NCBI RefSeq assembly: GCF_003999995.1
Contig: NZ_RJAD01000002.1
Span: 620,001-684,000 of the forward strand
Source of the DNA: Microbacterium sulfonylureivorans
Lineage (GTDB): Bacteria; Actinomycetota; Actinomycetes; Actinomycetales; Microbacteriaceae
Direction of reading: 5' to 3'
DNA: 64,000 nucleotides
This document shows positions 1 through 7,839 of this stretch, in pieces; the first letter of the stretch is position 1; each line of letters opens with the position of its first letter. A program made the translations under genes and the position numbers. The notes under the pieces are model-generated. The model ran no database searches. It was given only the letters and a program-made list of their open reading frames with translations, and had not been told where the DNA came from.

Positions 1-1312
1 ACCCCTGTTCGCCGTCGACCAGGCGGTGGTCGAACGACAGAGCGAGCGTCATGACATCGCGCAGCGCGATCTCGCCGCGGTGCTCCCACGGCTGCCGGCG
101 CACGGCGCCGACAGCGAGGATGCCCGCTTCGCCCGGGTTGAGGATCGGCGTGCCGGCATCGACGCCGAAGACGCCGACGTTCGTGATCGAGAACGTACCG
201 CCCATCATCTCGGCGGGCGAGGTCTTGCCCGCGCGCGCCGTCTCGGCGAGGCCGCGGATGGCGTCGGCGAGCTCGACGAGCGTGAGATCCTGCGCGTCGC
301 GGATGTTCGGCACGACGAGGCCGCGCCCGGTCGCCGCCGCGATCCCGAGATTGACGTAGTGGTGCTCCACGATCTCGCCCGCGGCGTCATCCCAGCGCGA
401 GTTCAGGCCAGGGTGCCGCGCCAGAGCGAGGCACACGGCCTTCGCGGCGACGGCCATGACGCCGATCTTGTGCTCCTGGAGCGAACGGTCGGCCTTGAGA
501 GATGCGATGAGCTCCGTCGTCGCCGTGACGTCGACGGTGAGGAACGTGGTCACGTGAGGCGCGGTGAAGGCGCTGCGCACCATCGCGTCCGCAGTGTGCT
601 TGCGGACCCCGCGGATCGGCGTGCGCGTCGTGCGCTCCCCCGGGGTCGACGGCTGGCGGAGATCCGAGATGGGCTCCGGCTGAGCAGTCGGCACCGCAGC
701 GGTCAGGGATGCCCCGACCCGCGTCGCGTAGGCGTCGACGTCGGAACGCGTGATGAGCCCGCTCGCTCCGGTCGCCTCGACGAGCGCGAGATCGACGCCG
801 AGCTGCTTCGCGTGCAGTCGCACCGGGGGCGTCGAGCGCGGGCGCTCCAGCGGCCGATCGGGTTCGGCGAGATGGATGGCATCGTGCGGCGCGGCCTCGA
901 GCACCGCGGTGTCGGATGACGACGACACGTGCGCTCCGGCCGCGGCGCGCGATCGGCGCTGCGGCCGAGCGCTGCCGCGCGGCGCGGCGCCGTATCCGAC
1001 GAGGTTCGGCTCGGCCTTGGCCGACTCCTCCGCCGACTCCGCCGCCGGAGCGGGCGCCGGAGCGTCATCGCCGCCGATGTCGAACGAGATCAGCACCGAG
1101 CCGACCATGACCACGTCGCCTGCGCCCGCGTGCAGGGCGGTGACCGTGCCCGCGTAGGGCGACGGCAGCTCGACCACGGCCTTGGCCGTCTCGACCTCGG
1201 CGATCGTCTGGTTCAGCGTCACGGTGTCGCCCTCGGCGACCATCCACTGCACGAGCTCGGCTTCGGGAAGACCCTCGCCCAGGTCGGGCAGCATGAAGTC
1301 CTTCACACTCAC
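1..1312 (-). CDS. bkdC: 2-oxo-acid dehydrogenase E2 (dihydrolipoamide acyltransferase), partial
   Basis: E2 moves the acyl group made by E1, through a lipoyl arm, onto CoA. The visible 437 residues hold one N-terminal lipoyl domain with the modified lysine at residue 44 (ETAKA), an Ala/Pro/Arg-rich linker, a peripheral subunit-binding domain at about 163-197 (RLHAKQLGVD) and the acyltransferase core. The core runs off the left edge just after the catalytic DHRLVDG motif, so the C-terminus is missing. The GTG start overlaps the E1 beta stop as GTGA; a GTG two codons later is also possible. The E1 genes and a divergent Lrp-type regulator suggest a branched-chain (Bkd) complex rather than pyruvate dehydrogenase. 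That substrate choice is inference, and no E3 gene is visible. Confidence 0.9.
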   Translation of the reverse strand, partial: MSVKDFMLPDLGEGLPEAELVQWMVAEGDTVTLNQTIAEVETAKAVVELPSPYAGTVTALHAGAGDVVMVGSVLISFDIGGDDAPAPAPAAESAEESAKAEPNLVGYGAAPRGSARPQRRSRAAAGAHVSSSSDTAVLEAAPHDAIHLAEPDRPLERPRSTPPVRLHAKQLGVDLALVEATGASGLITRSDVDAYATRVGASLTAAVPTAQPEPISDLRQPSTPGERTTRTPIRGVRKHTADAMVRSAFTAPHVTTFLTVDVTATTELIASLKADRSLQEHKIGVMAVAAKAVCLALARHPGLNSRWDDAAGEIVEHHYVNLGIAAATGRGLVVPNIRDAQDLTLVELADAIRGLAETARAGKTSPAEMMGGTFSITNVGVFGVDAGTPILNPGEAGILAVGAVRRQPWEHRGEIALRDVMTLALSFDHRLVDGEQG

Positions 1313-2319
1313 AGCTCGACCCCCGTCAGCGAGTTCGGCCGGTCCATCACCCGGTCGACCGCATCGAGGATCCGGTCGAGGTCGGGCAGGTGGTGCTTCT
1401 CGAGCTTGGCCGGCGGGTAGGGGATGTCGTGCCCGGTGACCCGCTGCGGGGCTGCCTCGAGGTAGTTGAAGCAGCGCTCGGTGACGCTCGCGATCAGCTC
1501 GGCGCCGACGCCGGCCTCGCGCGCGGCCTCGTGCGTGACGACGACACGACCGGTCTTTCGGACCGACGCGGTGACGGTGCGGTAGTCGACCGGCGAGATC
1601 GAGCGCAGGTCGATGACCTCGATCGACACGCCGTCGTCCTCGGCGGCGGTCGCGGCATCCAGCGCCGTCATCACCTGCGAGCCGTACGTGAGCAGCGTGA
1701 CGTCGCTGCCCTCGCGCGCGACGCGCGCCAAGCCCATCGGCGGGGCGTCGGCCAGGTCGACGTCGAGGTCGACCTCGCCCTTGGTGTGGTACAGCCGCTT
1801 CGGCTCGAAGAACACGACGGGGTCGTTCGATGCGATCGCCTGGCGGAGCATGACATAGGCGTCCTGCGGGTTCGACACGGCGATCACGCGCAGCCCGGAA
1901 GTGTGCACGAAGTATGCCTCGGGCGACTCCGAGTGGTGCTCCGCGGCACCGACACCGCCGGCCCACGGGATGCGGATCGTGATCGGCATGGTGACGTTGC
2001 CGCGCGTGCGGTAGTGGAGCTTCGCGACCTGGCACACGATCTGGTCGAATGCGGGGTACACGAAGCCATCGAACTGGATCTCGACGACGGGACGGTACCC
2101 GCGGAAGGCGAGTCCGACCGCGGTGCCCATGATGCCGGCCTCGGCGAGCGGGGTGTCGACCACGCGCTGGGCGCCGAACTGGTCGAGCAGACCGTCGGTG
2201 ATGCGGAACACTCCGCCGAGCTTGCCGATGTCCTCGCCCATGACGAGCACCTTCGGGTCGTCGGCCATGGCGCGGCGGAGACCTTCGTTGATGGCCTTCG
2301 CCATCGTGAGCTGCGTCAT
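1309..2319 (-). CDS. bkdB: 2-oxo-acid dehydrogenase E1 beta subunit
   Basis: E1 beta of a heterotetrameric 2-oxo-acid dehydrogenase. Together with E1 alpha it binds thiamine diphosphate, decarboxylates the 2-oxo acid and acylates the E2 lipoyl group. The 336 residues are full length for the family: a transketolase-type pyrimidine-binding domain (GEDIGKLGGVF near residue 28, PLAEAGIMG near 60, FVYPAFDQI near 85) followed by the transketolase C-terminal domain. The ATG overlaps the E1 alpha stop by four bases (ATGA), and its own stop overlaps the E2 start, so the three genes are translationally coupled in a single transcript. Branched-chain substrate preference is inferred from the neighbouring Lrp regulator. 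Confidence 0.93.
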   Translation of the reverse strand: MTQLTMAKAINEGLRRAMADDPKVLVMGEDIGKLGGVFRITDGLLDQFGAQRVVDTPLAEAGIMGTAVGLAFRGYRPVVEIQFDGFVYPAFDQIVCQVAKLHYRTRGNVTMPITIRIPWAGGVGAAEHHSESPEAYFVHTSGLRVIAVSNPQDAYVMLRQAIASNDPVVFFEPKRLYHTKGEVDLDVDLADAPPMGLARVAREGSDVTLLTYGSQVMTALDAATAAEDDGVSIEVIDLRSISPVDYRTVTASVRKTGRVVVTHEAAREAGVGAELIASVTERCFNYLEAAPQRVTGHDIPYPPAKLEKHHLPDLDRILDAVDRVMDRPNSLTGVEL

Positions 2320-3446
2320 CGTGCCGCCTCCTCGGAGTCGGTGCCGAAGCCGTCGAGGTAGGCGCCGAACCAGGCACGCTGCTCCTCGAGGCCCGAGTGG
2401 GGCTCGGCGTAGACGTGATCGAGCACGCCGATCGGCTCACGGCTCGTCGCCCCCAGGGCGGCGGCGCGCACCTCAGCTCCGAGCGCATCGGCGTCGGCGG
2501 CGACCTGGGCGGCGAACTCGTCGCTGAACGCGCCTTCGGCACGCAGCAGCGCCTCGACGCGAGCGATCGGGTCGCGGCCCTTCCAGAGCTCGACCTCCTC
2601 CTTGTCGCGGTAGCGGGTCGGATCGTCGGAGGTCGTGTGGGGTCCCATGCGGTAGGTGACGGCCTCGATGAAAGCGGGACCGATGCCGTTGCGTGCGTTG
2701 TCGAGCGCCCAGCGCATCGCCGCGAGGCACGCGAGGACGTCGTTCCCGTCGACGCGCATGCTCGGGATGCCGAACCCCGGCGCGCGTCCGGCGATCGGGA
2801 ACTTGGCCTGGACGGTCACGGGCTCGGAGATCGCCCACTGGTTGTTCGTGCACACGAACACCACGGGCGAACGGAACGACGAGGCGAAGATCATGGCCTC
2901 GTTGACGTCGCCCTGGCTGGTGGCGCCGTCGCCGAAGTATGCGGCGGATGCCTGATCGGTGCCGTCCCGCTGGATGCCCATCGCGTAGCCTACGGCGTGC
3001 AGCGCCTGCGCACCGATGATGATCTGGGGCGTCGCGGTGTTGATGTCGTACGGGTTGTAGGTCGAGTGCTCCTCGCCGCGCCAGGCGAGCACGAAGTCCG
3101 CCGGCTTGGCGCCGCGGACCAGGTTGACCCCGATCTCGCGGTAGCTCGGGAAGACGAAGTCGTCGGCGCGGAAGGCGCGGGCCGTGCCGACCTGCACGCC
3201 CTCCTGGCCCTGGCAGGGGGCCCACAGACCGAGCTGTCCCTGGCGCTGCAGGGCGACGCCTTCGGTGTCGACCCGGCGCACCAGCACCATGTCGCGGTAC
3301 AGGCTCTGCAGGACCGACGAGTCGACGTCGGTCACCCACCGCTCGAGGTCGGGATCGGAGATCCGCTGTCCGTCGGGGGTCAGGAGCCGCGCGACGTCTT
3401 CGGTGTCGGTCGCGGGTTCGGCGGTAGGGGTCAGGGTGTGCGTCAT
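2316..3446 (-). CDS. bkdA: 2-oxo-acid dehydrogenase E1 alpha subunit
   Basis: E1 alpha binds the thiamine diphosphate and, with E1 beta, carries out the decarboxylation step. The TPP-binding motif is clear: GDGATSQGDVNEA followed about 20 residues later by NNQWAIS, with the conserved loop YRMGPHTTSDDPTRYR downstream. The frame is open 24 codons further upstream, but I chose the ATG at 3446 (376 residues) because a GAGGAG ribosome site at 3455-3460 lies eight bases before it; the ATG at 3452 would be too close. It is the first gene of the operon, with a promoter-like element at 3524-3552 overlapping a palindrome shared with the divergent Lrp gene. Confidence 0.92.
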   Translation of the reverse strand: MTHTLTPTAEPATDTEDVARLLTPDGQRISDPDLERWVTDVDSSVLQSLYRDMVLVRRVDTEGVALQRQGQLGLWAPCQGQEGVQVGTARAFRADDFVFPSYREIGVNLVRGAKPADFVLAWRGEEHSTYNPYDINTATPQIIIGAQALHAVGYAMGIQRDGTDQASAAYFGDGATSQGDVNEAMIFASSFRSPVVFVCTNNQWAISEPVTVQAKFPIAGRAPGFGIPSMRVDGNDVLACLAAMRWALDNARNGIGPAFIEAVTYRMGPHTTSDDPTRYRDKEEVELWKGRDPIARVEALLRAEGAFSDEFAAQVAADADALGAEVRAAALGATSREPIGVLDHVYAEPHSGLEEQRAWFGAYLDGFGTDSEEAAR

Positions 3447-3523
3447 CGTCATCACTCCTCGGTGCAACCCTCCCTCGTGAGGAGAGGCGTCGTGGCTCGC
3501 CGGCAGCTTCGCCGACATGCCTG

Positions 3524-3552
3524 AGACTACGTCGGCATCGCACCTCGCTCAA
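3524..3552 (-). promoter_or_regulatory. Candidate bkd operon promoter
   Basis: On the minus strand a TTGAGC hexamer (3552-3547) and a TAGTCT hexamer (3529-3524) are separated by exactly 17 bases, close to the SigA-type consensus (TTGACN, TANNNT). Transcription would start near 3517 and give a leader of about 70 bases before the E1 alpha start at 3446. The -35 hexamer lies inside the left arm of the inverted repeat at 3547-3573. Confidence 0.55.
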
Positions 3553-3573
3553 GCTTCTGCGATCCGCTTGAGC
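3547..3573. promoter_or_regulatory. Candidate Lrp operator between bkd and lrp
   Basis: A perfect eight-base inverted repeat, GCTCAAGC at 3547-3554 and GCTTGAGC at 3566-3573, with an 11-base spacer (centre-to-centre distance 19, about two helical turns). It lies in the divergent intergenic region, and its left arm overlaps the -35 of the candidate bkd promoter. Position and geometry fit an autoregulatory site for the Lrp-type protein at 3620, but no binding is shown. Confidence 0.5.
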
Positions 3574-3619
3574 ATGTTGACAACTAACCCCTCCTCAAAC
3601 CGTGCTAACGTTTCGCACT

Positions 3620-4093
3620 ATGAGTGCCCTCGATCACGTCGACCTGGAGCTTCTGGCCGCCCTTTCGACAGACCCCCGCGCGACGGTCGTCGCCCTCGCG
3701 GAGCGGCTCGGGCTGTCCCGCAACACGGTGCAGGCGCGCATGGCCAGACTCGAACGGTCCGGGGTGTTCCTGTCGTACGAGCGGGCGATCTCCTCCTCGT
3801 CGCTCGGGTACCCGATCGAGGCGTTCATCAGCGTGATCGTCCGCCAGGCCGATCTGCCGCGCATCACCGCCGACCTCTCCCGCGTCCCCGAGATCGTGCA
3901 GGCGCACGGGCTCTCCGGGCAGGTCGACCTGCTCGTCCGCGTCGCGTGCCGCGACACCCAGCACCTGTTCGACACCGACGCCCGCATCCTCGCGATCGAG
4001 GGCGTCGAGCGCACCGAGACATCGCTGGTCATGGGCGAGGTCATCCCCCACCGCGTCATGCCGCTGATGGAGCTGGCGCGCCGCGACTCCTGA
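3620..4093 (+). CDS. Lrp/AsnC family transcriptional regulator
   Basis: A 157-residue feast/famine regulator, the usual length. The N-terminal winged helix-turn-helix (residues about 5-60, with LAERLGLSRNTVQARMARLE as recognition region) is followed by an RAM/AsnC ligand-sensing domain ending in the typical VMGEVIPHRVMP stretch. It is divergent from the E1 alpha gene with a palindrome between them, so it probably controls the bkd operon in response to branched-chain amino acids or their oxo acids; that is inference. I chose the ATG at 3620 over one six codons earlier because the alignment begins there. No Shine-Dalgarno is visible; a TAACGT at 3606-3611 may serve a leaderless transcript. Confidence 0.9.
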   Translation: MSALDHVDLELLAALSTDPRATVVALAERLGLSRNTVQARMARLERSGVFLSYERAISSSSLGYPIEAFISVIVRQADLPRITADLSRVPEIVQAHGLSGQVDLLVRVACRDTQHLFDTDARILAIEGVERTETSLVMGEVIPHRVMPLMELARRDS

Positions 4094-4103
4094 CCCGGCG
4101 GGG

Positions 4104-5114
4104 CTACGGGAGCGGAACGGATGCCGCGGCTGTCGCGCGCGCCGATGCCGGCGCCGACCTGAGGTCGTCGATCTTGACCAGCACGACGCCCGCGAGGATG
4201 AGCGCTCCGCCGACGAACTGGATCGGCGCAGGCACCTCGGCCAGGAACACCCACGCGAATCCGAGGGCGAACAGCACCTCGGACAGCCCGACGAACGATG
4301 CGACCCTCGACCCGATGCGCGGCACGGCCATGACGCCCAGCGCGTAGCCGAGGGTCGTCGCGATGCCGGCGACCCACAGGAGCGGGACGAACCACGGCAC
4401 CTCGACGCCGGCGAGCTGGACCGTGACGGCGGGGGCCTGGAACGGCATGATGCCGCTCAGGCAGAGCAGTGCCATGATCGCCGCCCCGACCAGCAGTCCG
4501 CTCGCGGCGAGGGCGAGGGGCGGCAGGTCGTCGCCGGCGCGCTCGGAGATGACGAAGTACGCGCACACGCACACCGCCGCAGCCAGCGCGAGGAGCGTGC
4601 CGACGAGGTCGAAGGATGCACCCGAGATGTCGACGACGAGGACGAGTCCGAGGACCGCGACCGCAGAGCCGCCCAGCACGAGCGCCGACGGCGCCTTGCG
4701 GGTGCGCAGCCAGACGAAGGCGACGAGCATGATCGGAGCGAGGTACTGGATCAGCAGCGCGACGGCCACAGGCATCCTCTGCATGGCCGAGAAGAAGAAG
4801 AGCTGGCAGCCGAGCACGGGCATCAGGCCGAAGCCGAGGATCAGTCGCCAGTGGCGACGGAGGAAGCCCGGCTGACGCCGGATCGCGAGCACGACGGCCG
4901 GCGAGAGGATCAGCCCCGCGACACCCATGCGCACCAGCAGCGCCGCGCCGAGCGACCAGCCGCTCTCGAGCAGTGGCTTGATGAACGGTCCGCTCGACGA
5001 GAACGCGAGCGCCGACGCGACGGCCATGATCAACCCCGTCGAGCGCAGACGGGCGGACGCCGCGATCGGCGCGATCACCGGAAGGGACGCGGTGGAAACG
5101 GTCATGGGCGGCAT
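4104..5114 (-). CDS. EamA/DMT-family transporter
   Basis: A 336-residue membrane protein built from two EamA repeats, about ten hydrophobic helices in all, typical of drug/metabolite exporters (for example RhtA- or YdcZ-like efflux of amino acids or metabolites). Recognisable segments include GPFIKPLLESG near residue 45 and FLAEVPAPIQFVGGALILAG near the C-terminus. It ends 10 bases from the convergent Lrp gene. The start could be the ATG at 5114 or the one three codons later (5105); no strong ribosome site separates them. Its head-to-head neighbour is a CGNR regulator, which probably controls it. Substrate unknown. Confidence 0.85.
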   Translation of the reverse strand: MPPMTVSTASLPVIAPIAASARLRSTGLIMAVASALAFSSSGPFIKPLLESGWSLGAALLVRMGVAGLILSPAVVLAIRRQPGFLRRHWRLILGFGLMPVLGCQLFFFSAMQRMPVAVALLIQYLAPIMLVAFVWLRTRKAPSALVLGGSAVAVLGLVLVVDISGASFDLVGTLLALAAAVCVCAYFVISERAGDDLPPLALAASGLLVGAAIMALLCLSGIMPFQAPAVTVQLAGVEVPWFVPLLWVAGIATTLGYALGVMAVPRIGSRVASFVGLSEVLFALGFAWVFLAEVPAPIQFVGGALILAGVVLVKIDDLRSAPASARATAAASVPLP

Positions 5115-5139
5115 CCGACTGTCAGGAGCGAAATGTGCT

Positions 5140-5155
5140 TACACTGGTGACAGTA
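5140..5155. promoter_or_regulatory. Overlapping divergent -10 elements, EamA/CGNR
   Basis: TACACT (5140-5145, plus strand) and TACTGT (5155-5150, minus strand) both match TANNNT and lie face to face within 16 bases between the transporter and the CGNR gene. Neither has a good -35. If real, the two promoters would compete for polymerase and one repressor site could control both. Confidence 0.3.
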
Positions 5156-5179
5156 TCGAAGCGGATGTCAGGAGTCAAC

Positions 5180-5734
5180 ATGGTGTTCATCCATGACACG
5201 AAACGCACGCTCATGATGGTCGTCGATCTCGTCAACACGATGCCCGGGTACGACGGCGACGACACTCTGCAGACGCCCGACGACCTCGGGCGCTTCCTCG
5301 TCACCAACCCCTACACCGGCAAGATCCGCCTCGACGATGCCGAGGTCGCCGCGGTCCGGGAGGTGCGCGCGCGCCTGCGCGAACTGTGGGAGGTGGACCG
5401 CGTCGGAGCGGTGCCGCTCGTCAACCGCATGCTCGCCGACGGCGAGGCCCTCCCCCGGCTCGTCATCCACGACGAGTACGACTGGCACATCCACGCGACG
5501 TCGGACGACTCGCCGCTCGCGACGCGCATGCTGGTGGAGGCCGCGATGGCGTTCGTCGACGTCATCCGCTCGGACGAGTACGACCGCATCCGCATCTGCG
5601 CCGCGGACGACTGCGACTCCGTCTACATCGACTACTCGAAGAATGGCTCGAAGCGGTACTGCGACACCGGCAACTGCGGCAACCGCATGAACGTCATCGC
5701 GTACCGGGCGCGGAAGGCACGAGAAAGCGCCTGA
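5180..5734 (+). CDS. CGNR zinc-finger / ABATE-domain regulator
   Basis: A 184-residue protein with an N-terminal ABATE-type domain (DLVNTM near residue 14) and a C-terminal CGNR zinc finger: CAADDC at about 140 and, after some 20 residues, CDTGNCGNRMN. These four cysteines bind zinc, and the CGNR family is thought to act as DNA-binding stress regulators. The ATG at 5180 is preceded by AGGAG at 5170-5174 with five bases between, which decides the start over earlier in-frame codons. It is divergent from an EamA exporter, suggesting regulator-exporter pairing. Its last 41 bases overlap the 3' end of the convergent hydrolase gene. Confidence 0.85.
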   Translation: MVFIHDTKRTLMMVVDLVNTMPGYDGDDTLQTPDDLGRFLVTNPYTGKIRLDDAEVAAVREVRARLRELWEVDRVGAVPLVNRMLADGEALPRLVIHDEYDWHIHATSDDSPLATRMLVEAAMAFVDVIRSDEYDRIRICAADDCDSVYIDYSKNGSKRYCDTGNCGNRMNVIAYRARKARESA

Positions 5735-6593
5735 TCGCGTCGGCGGCGGGCGCCGGCGTCTCGTAGTGGATGAGATGGCCGACGTCGTCGATCTCGACCA
5801 GCTCGGCCGAGGGGAAGAGCGTCGCCAGGCGGCGCTCCGCCTCGATGGGAGTGATGTCGTCGCGCACCGCCGCCACGAGCAGCGTCGGCTGGGCGATGCG
5901 CGGGGCGAACTGCCGGACGTCGTTCGACACCGACGCGACGAACGCGTCGTGGAGCACGTCGCGGTCGGCGAAGTTCGAGAAGTACGTGTCGTGCTGGTCG
6001 TGGATGAACCGACGGAGGTCGGCATCCTTCGTCTTGGCCATCGACTCGCTCATCACGCGCACGATCAGTCCGTTGCGCAGGAGCGCCTCGCCGAGCCCCT
6101 GCGGCAGGCGCGCGCCGGCCCAGTAGTAGAACACGGCGAGCCGCGTGAGAAGGCCGCGCGGCCCTTCGAGCGCGGGAGCGCCGATCGGGTTCACCAGGAT
6201 CATGCGCGGGGTATCGAGTCCTCCCGCGACGGCGGCCGAGACCACGATCGACCCGAAAGAGTGTCCGAGGATCACCGCGCCCGGCGCGACCGCGGGAGCG
6301 AACTCACGCAGCCACCGCGCATATGCGTCGAGGTCGTGGCGGACGCCGGGCAGCGGTGCCGTCTCGCCGAATCCCGGCAGGTCGGGAGAGATCACCCTCA
6401 CATCGGGAAGGTGGGCGACGACCGGCTCGAGTCCGTGATGCTCGCCTCGGAAGCCGTGGACGGCGATGACCGTCGTCTCGGCCGTCTCCGGTCCGTAGAC
6501 CCAGTACGCCGTCGTGCCCCCGAGCACGACCACCTCGCGCCGCTCCACCGGAATCTCGGCGAGGAGTGGTGCGTAGGGGTTCGGGGGGGTCAC
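5694..6593 (-). CDS. Alpha/beta-fold hydrolase
   Basis: A 299-residue cytosolic alpha/beta hydrolase. The nucleophile elbow GHSFG places the serine at residue 112, the oxyanion segment HGFRGEHHG is at 46-54, the acid is probably the aspartate in AAVRDDITP and the histidine is in DDVGHLIHYE near the C-terminus. Substrate unknown; the family covers esterases, lactonases, haloperoxidase-like and C-C hydrolases. It starts with GTG, six bases after a TAGACT hexamer, so it may be leaderless. The 3' end overlaps the convergent CGNR gene by 41 bases. Confidence 0.85.
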   Translation of the reverse strand: MTPPNPYAPLLAEIPVERREVVVLGGTTAYWVYGPETAETTVIAVHGFRGEHHGLEPVVAHLPDVRVISPDLPGFGETAPLPGVRHDLDAYARWLREFAPAVAPGAVILGHSFGSIVVSAAVAGGLDTPRMILVNPIGAPALEGPRGLLTRLAVFYYWAGARLPQGLGEALLRNGLIVRVMSESMAKTKDADLRRFIHDQHDTYFSNFADRDVLHDAFVASVSNDVRQFAPRIAQPTLLVAAVRDDITPIEAERRLATLFPSAELVEIDDVGHLIHYETPAPAADAIRRFLVPSAPGTR

Positions 6594-6599
6594 GTCTCG

Positions 6600-6605
6600 A
6601 GTCTA
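6600..6605 (-). promoter_or_regulatory. Leaderless-type -10 (TAGACT) of the 6593 hydrolase
   Basis: TAGACT on the minus strand ends six bases before the GTG start at 6593. This places the predicted transcript start on or next to the start codon, as in leaderless actinobacterial genes. No Shine-Dalgarno is present. Confidence 0.5.
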
Positions 6606-6655
6606 CGAGTGCCGGACGTGCGGTGCGCCTCGCCGCCGCTGTCGGACGGGGCGCA

Positions 6656-6661
6656 TACCGT
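6656..6661 (+). promoter_or_regulatory. Leaderless-type -10 (TACCGT) of the exonuclease
   Basis: TACCGT ends seven bases before the ATG at 6669, the same geometry as other apparently leaderless genes in this window. Confidence 0.42.
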
Positions 6662-6668
6662 GAGCGGC

Positions 6669-7400
6669 ATGGATCACCGGCAGCCCGAGACCCTCTCGCT
6701 GTTCGACACGCCGGAGTGGCTGCGGGTCGTCGGGGTCTTCGATCTGGAGACGACCGGAGTCGACGTCACGGCCGATCGTGTGGTGACCGCGCACGTCGGA
6801 GTGCTCGATGCCTCGGGTGCGGTCATCAGCGCTCGGGACTGGCTCGCCGATCCCGGCGTGCCCATCCCCGAGGGCGCGACGGCGGTCCACGGCATCACCA
6901 CGGAGCACGCGCGATCGCACGGTCGGCCCGCTGCGACAGTCGTCGCCGAGGTCGTCGAATCGGTGCGCGCCCTTCTCGATGCCGGCATCCCGGTGGTGGC
7001 GTACAACGCTCCCTACGATTTCTCGCTGCTCAAGCACGAAGCGCTCCGTCACGGCGTCGACCCCATCGTCGCTCCGTCACCCGTCATCGACCCGCTGGTG
7101 GTCGACAAGGCGTACGACCGCTGGCGGCGCGGCAAGCGCACGCTGTCGGTCGTGGCCGAGCACTATGCCGTCCGGCTCGACGGCGCCCACGAGGCATCGG
7201 CCGACGCCGTGGCGGCGGGGCGCGTCGCCCAGGCCCTCGCCGAACGGTTCGCGCCGTGGCTGCCCCAGACCGTGGAAGAGCTCCACACCCGCCAGATCGC
7301 ATGGGCGCGTGCCCAGGCGGCGAGCCTGACCGACTACTTCATCCAGATCGGTCGCATCGAGCCCGAAGAGCGCCTCGACGGCAGCTGGCCGATCCGCTGA
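6669..7400 (+). CDS. 3'-5' exonuclease, DnaQ-like (DEDDh)
   Basis: A 243-residue nuclease of the DnaQ/DEDDh superfamily, which removes nucleotides from 3' ends using two metal ions. All motifs are visible: Exo I FDLETTG (D25, E27), HGITTEHA, Exo II AYNAPYDFSLL, and Exo III HEASADA with the catalytic histidine and aspartate. It is a stand-alone exonuclease rather than the proofreading subunit of PolC, and a similar protein is common in actinobacteria. The reading frame is open far upstream, but that part lies antisense to the 6593 hydrolase, so I start at the ATG at 6669. A GTG at 6660 is the alternative. It ends before a shared bidirectional terminator. Confidence 0.88.
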   Translation: MDHRQPETLSLFDTPEWLRVVGVFDLETTGVDVTADRVVTAHVGVLDASGAVISARDWLADPGVPIPEGATAVHGITTEHARSHGRPAATVVAEVVESVRALLDAGIPVVAYNAPYDFSLLKHEALRHGVDPIVAPSPVIDPLVVDKAYDRWRRGKRTLSVVAEHYAVRLDGAHEASADAVAAGRVAQALAERFAPWLPQTVEELHTRQIAWARAQAASLTDYFIQIGRIEPEERLDGSWPIR

Positions 7401-7420
7401 TCGACGGGGTCCCGGAGACG

Positions 7421-7450
7421 ACGAGAGCCCCGCCGAAGCGGGGCTCTCGT
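7421..7450. terminator. Bidirectional terminator, exonuclease / rpmE2
   Basis: A perfect 13-base stem (7421-7433 with 7438-7450, core GAGAGCCCCGC) around a CGAA tetraloop lies between the convergent stop codons of the exonuclease and L31 genes. Confidence 0.85.
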
Positions 7451-7462
7451 GCAAAGGGCGTC

Positions 7463-7714
7463 TTACTTGGCGCCGAAGTTCTTGAAGCGCTGGTTGAACT
7501 TCTCGACGCGACCGGCCGAGTCCATGATGCGCTGCTTGCCCGTGTAGAACGGGTGCGACGCCGACGAGATCTCGACGTCGATGACGGGGTACTCGACGCC
7601 GTCGAGCTCGATCGTCTTGTCGCTGCTCACCGTCGAACGGGTGAGGAAGGTCTCGCCCGAGCCGAGGTCGCGGAACACGACCGCCTGGTAGTCGGGGTGG
7701 ATGTCAGTCTTCAT
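7463..7714 (-). CDS. rpmE2: 50S ribosomal protein L31 type B
   Basis: An 83-residue large-subunit protein, the zinc-independent type B form. It begins [10 protein letters not shown], ends with the typical [18 protein letters not shown] segment and has no cysteine, so the CxxC zinc site of type A L31 is absent. Type B L31 usually replaces zinc L31 when zinc is scarce. No Zur-like palindrome is seen, but the transcript has a structured leader of about 70 bases that could give autoregulation. AAAGGA lies just upstream of the ATG. It is monocistronic, with a strong terminator after it. Confidence 0.95.
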   Translation of the reverse strand: MKTDIHPDYQAVVFRDLGSGETFLTRSTVSSDKTIELDGVEYPVIDVEISSASHPFYTGKQRIMDSAGRVEKFNQRFKNFGAK

Positions 7715-7785
7715 GGGAAGTCCTTTGAGATGTGGTGCCCTGGATTTTGCCAGGGCGGTCAAAGTCTGCGGTGCGAGCGCACCAA
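7715..7785 (-). promoter_or_regulatory. Candidate L31 leader RNA (two hairpins)
   Basis: The leader, read on the minus strand, has hairpin 1 (GGTGC-GCTC-GCACC, 7783-7770) and hairpin 2 (GCCCTGG-CAAAAT-CCAGGGC, 7756-7737), then AAAGGA and the start codon. The six bases TGGTGC at hairpin 1 can instead pair with GCACCA after hairpin 2, allowing two alternative folds. This is the kind of compact structure expected of an autoregulated ribosomal-protein leader; L31 leaders have been predicted in several bacterial groups. Confidence 0.55.
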
Positions 7786-7791
7786 AGGAAG

Positions 7792-7797
7792 ATTCTA
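7792..7797 (-). promoter_or_regulatory. -10 element (TAGAAT) of rpmE2
   Basis: TAGAAT on the minus strand predicts a transcript start near 7785, right before the first leader hairpin. No convincing -35 is present. Confidence 0.5.
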
Positions 7798-7839
7798 CCA
7801 GCCTCGGGGCCCCTCCGCGGAATCGGGCGCCCGCAGTGG

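Noticed and set aside
1..3446. Pyruvate dehydrogenase complex
   Set aside because: Heterotetrameric E1 genes with an adjacent Lrp-type regulator fit the branched-chain complex better, although substrate cannot be decided from sequence alone.
5766..6668. In-frame upstream extension of the exonuclease to about 540 codons
   Set aside because: The extra part lies antisense to the alpha/beta hydrolase gene and does not resemble any domain; the exonuclease fold begins at about 6700.
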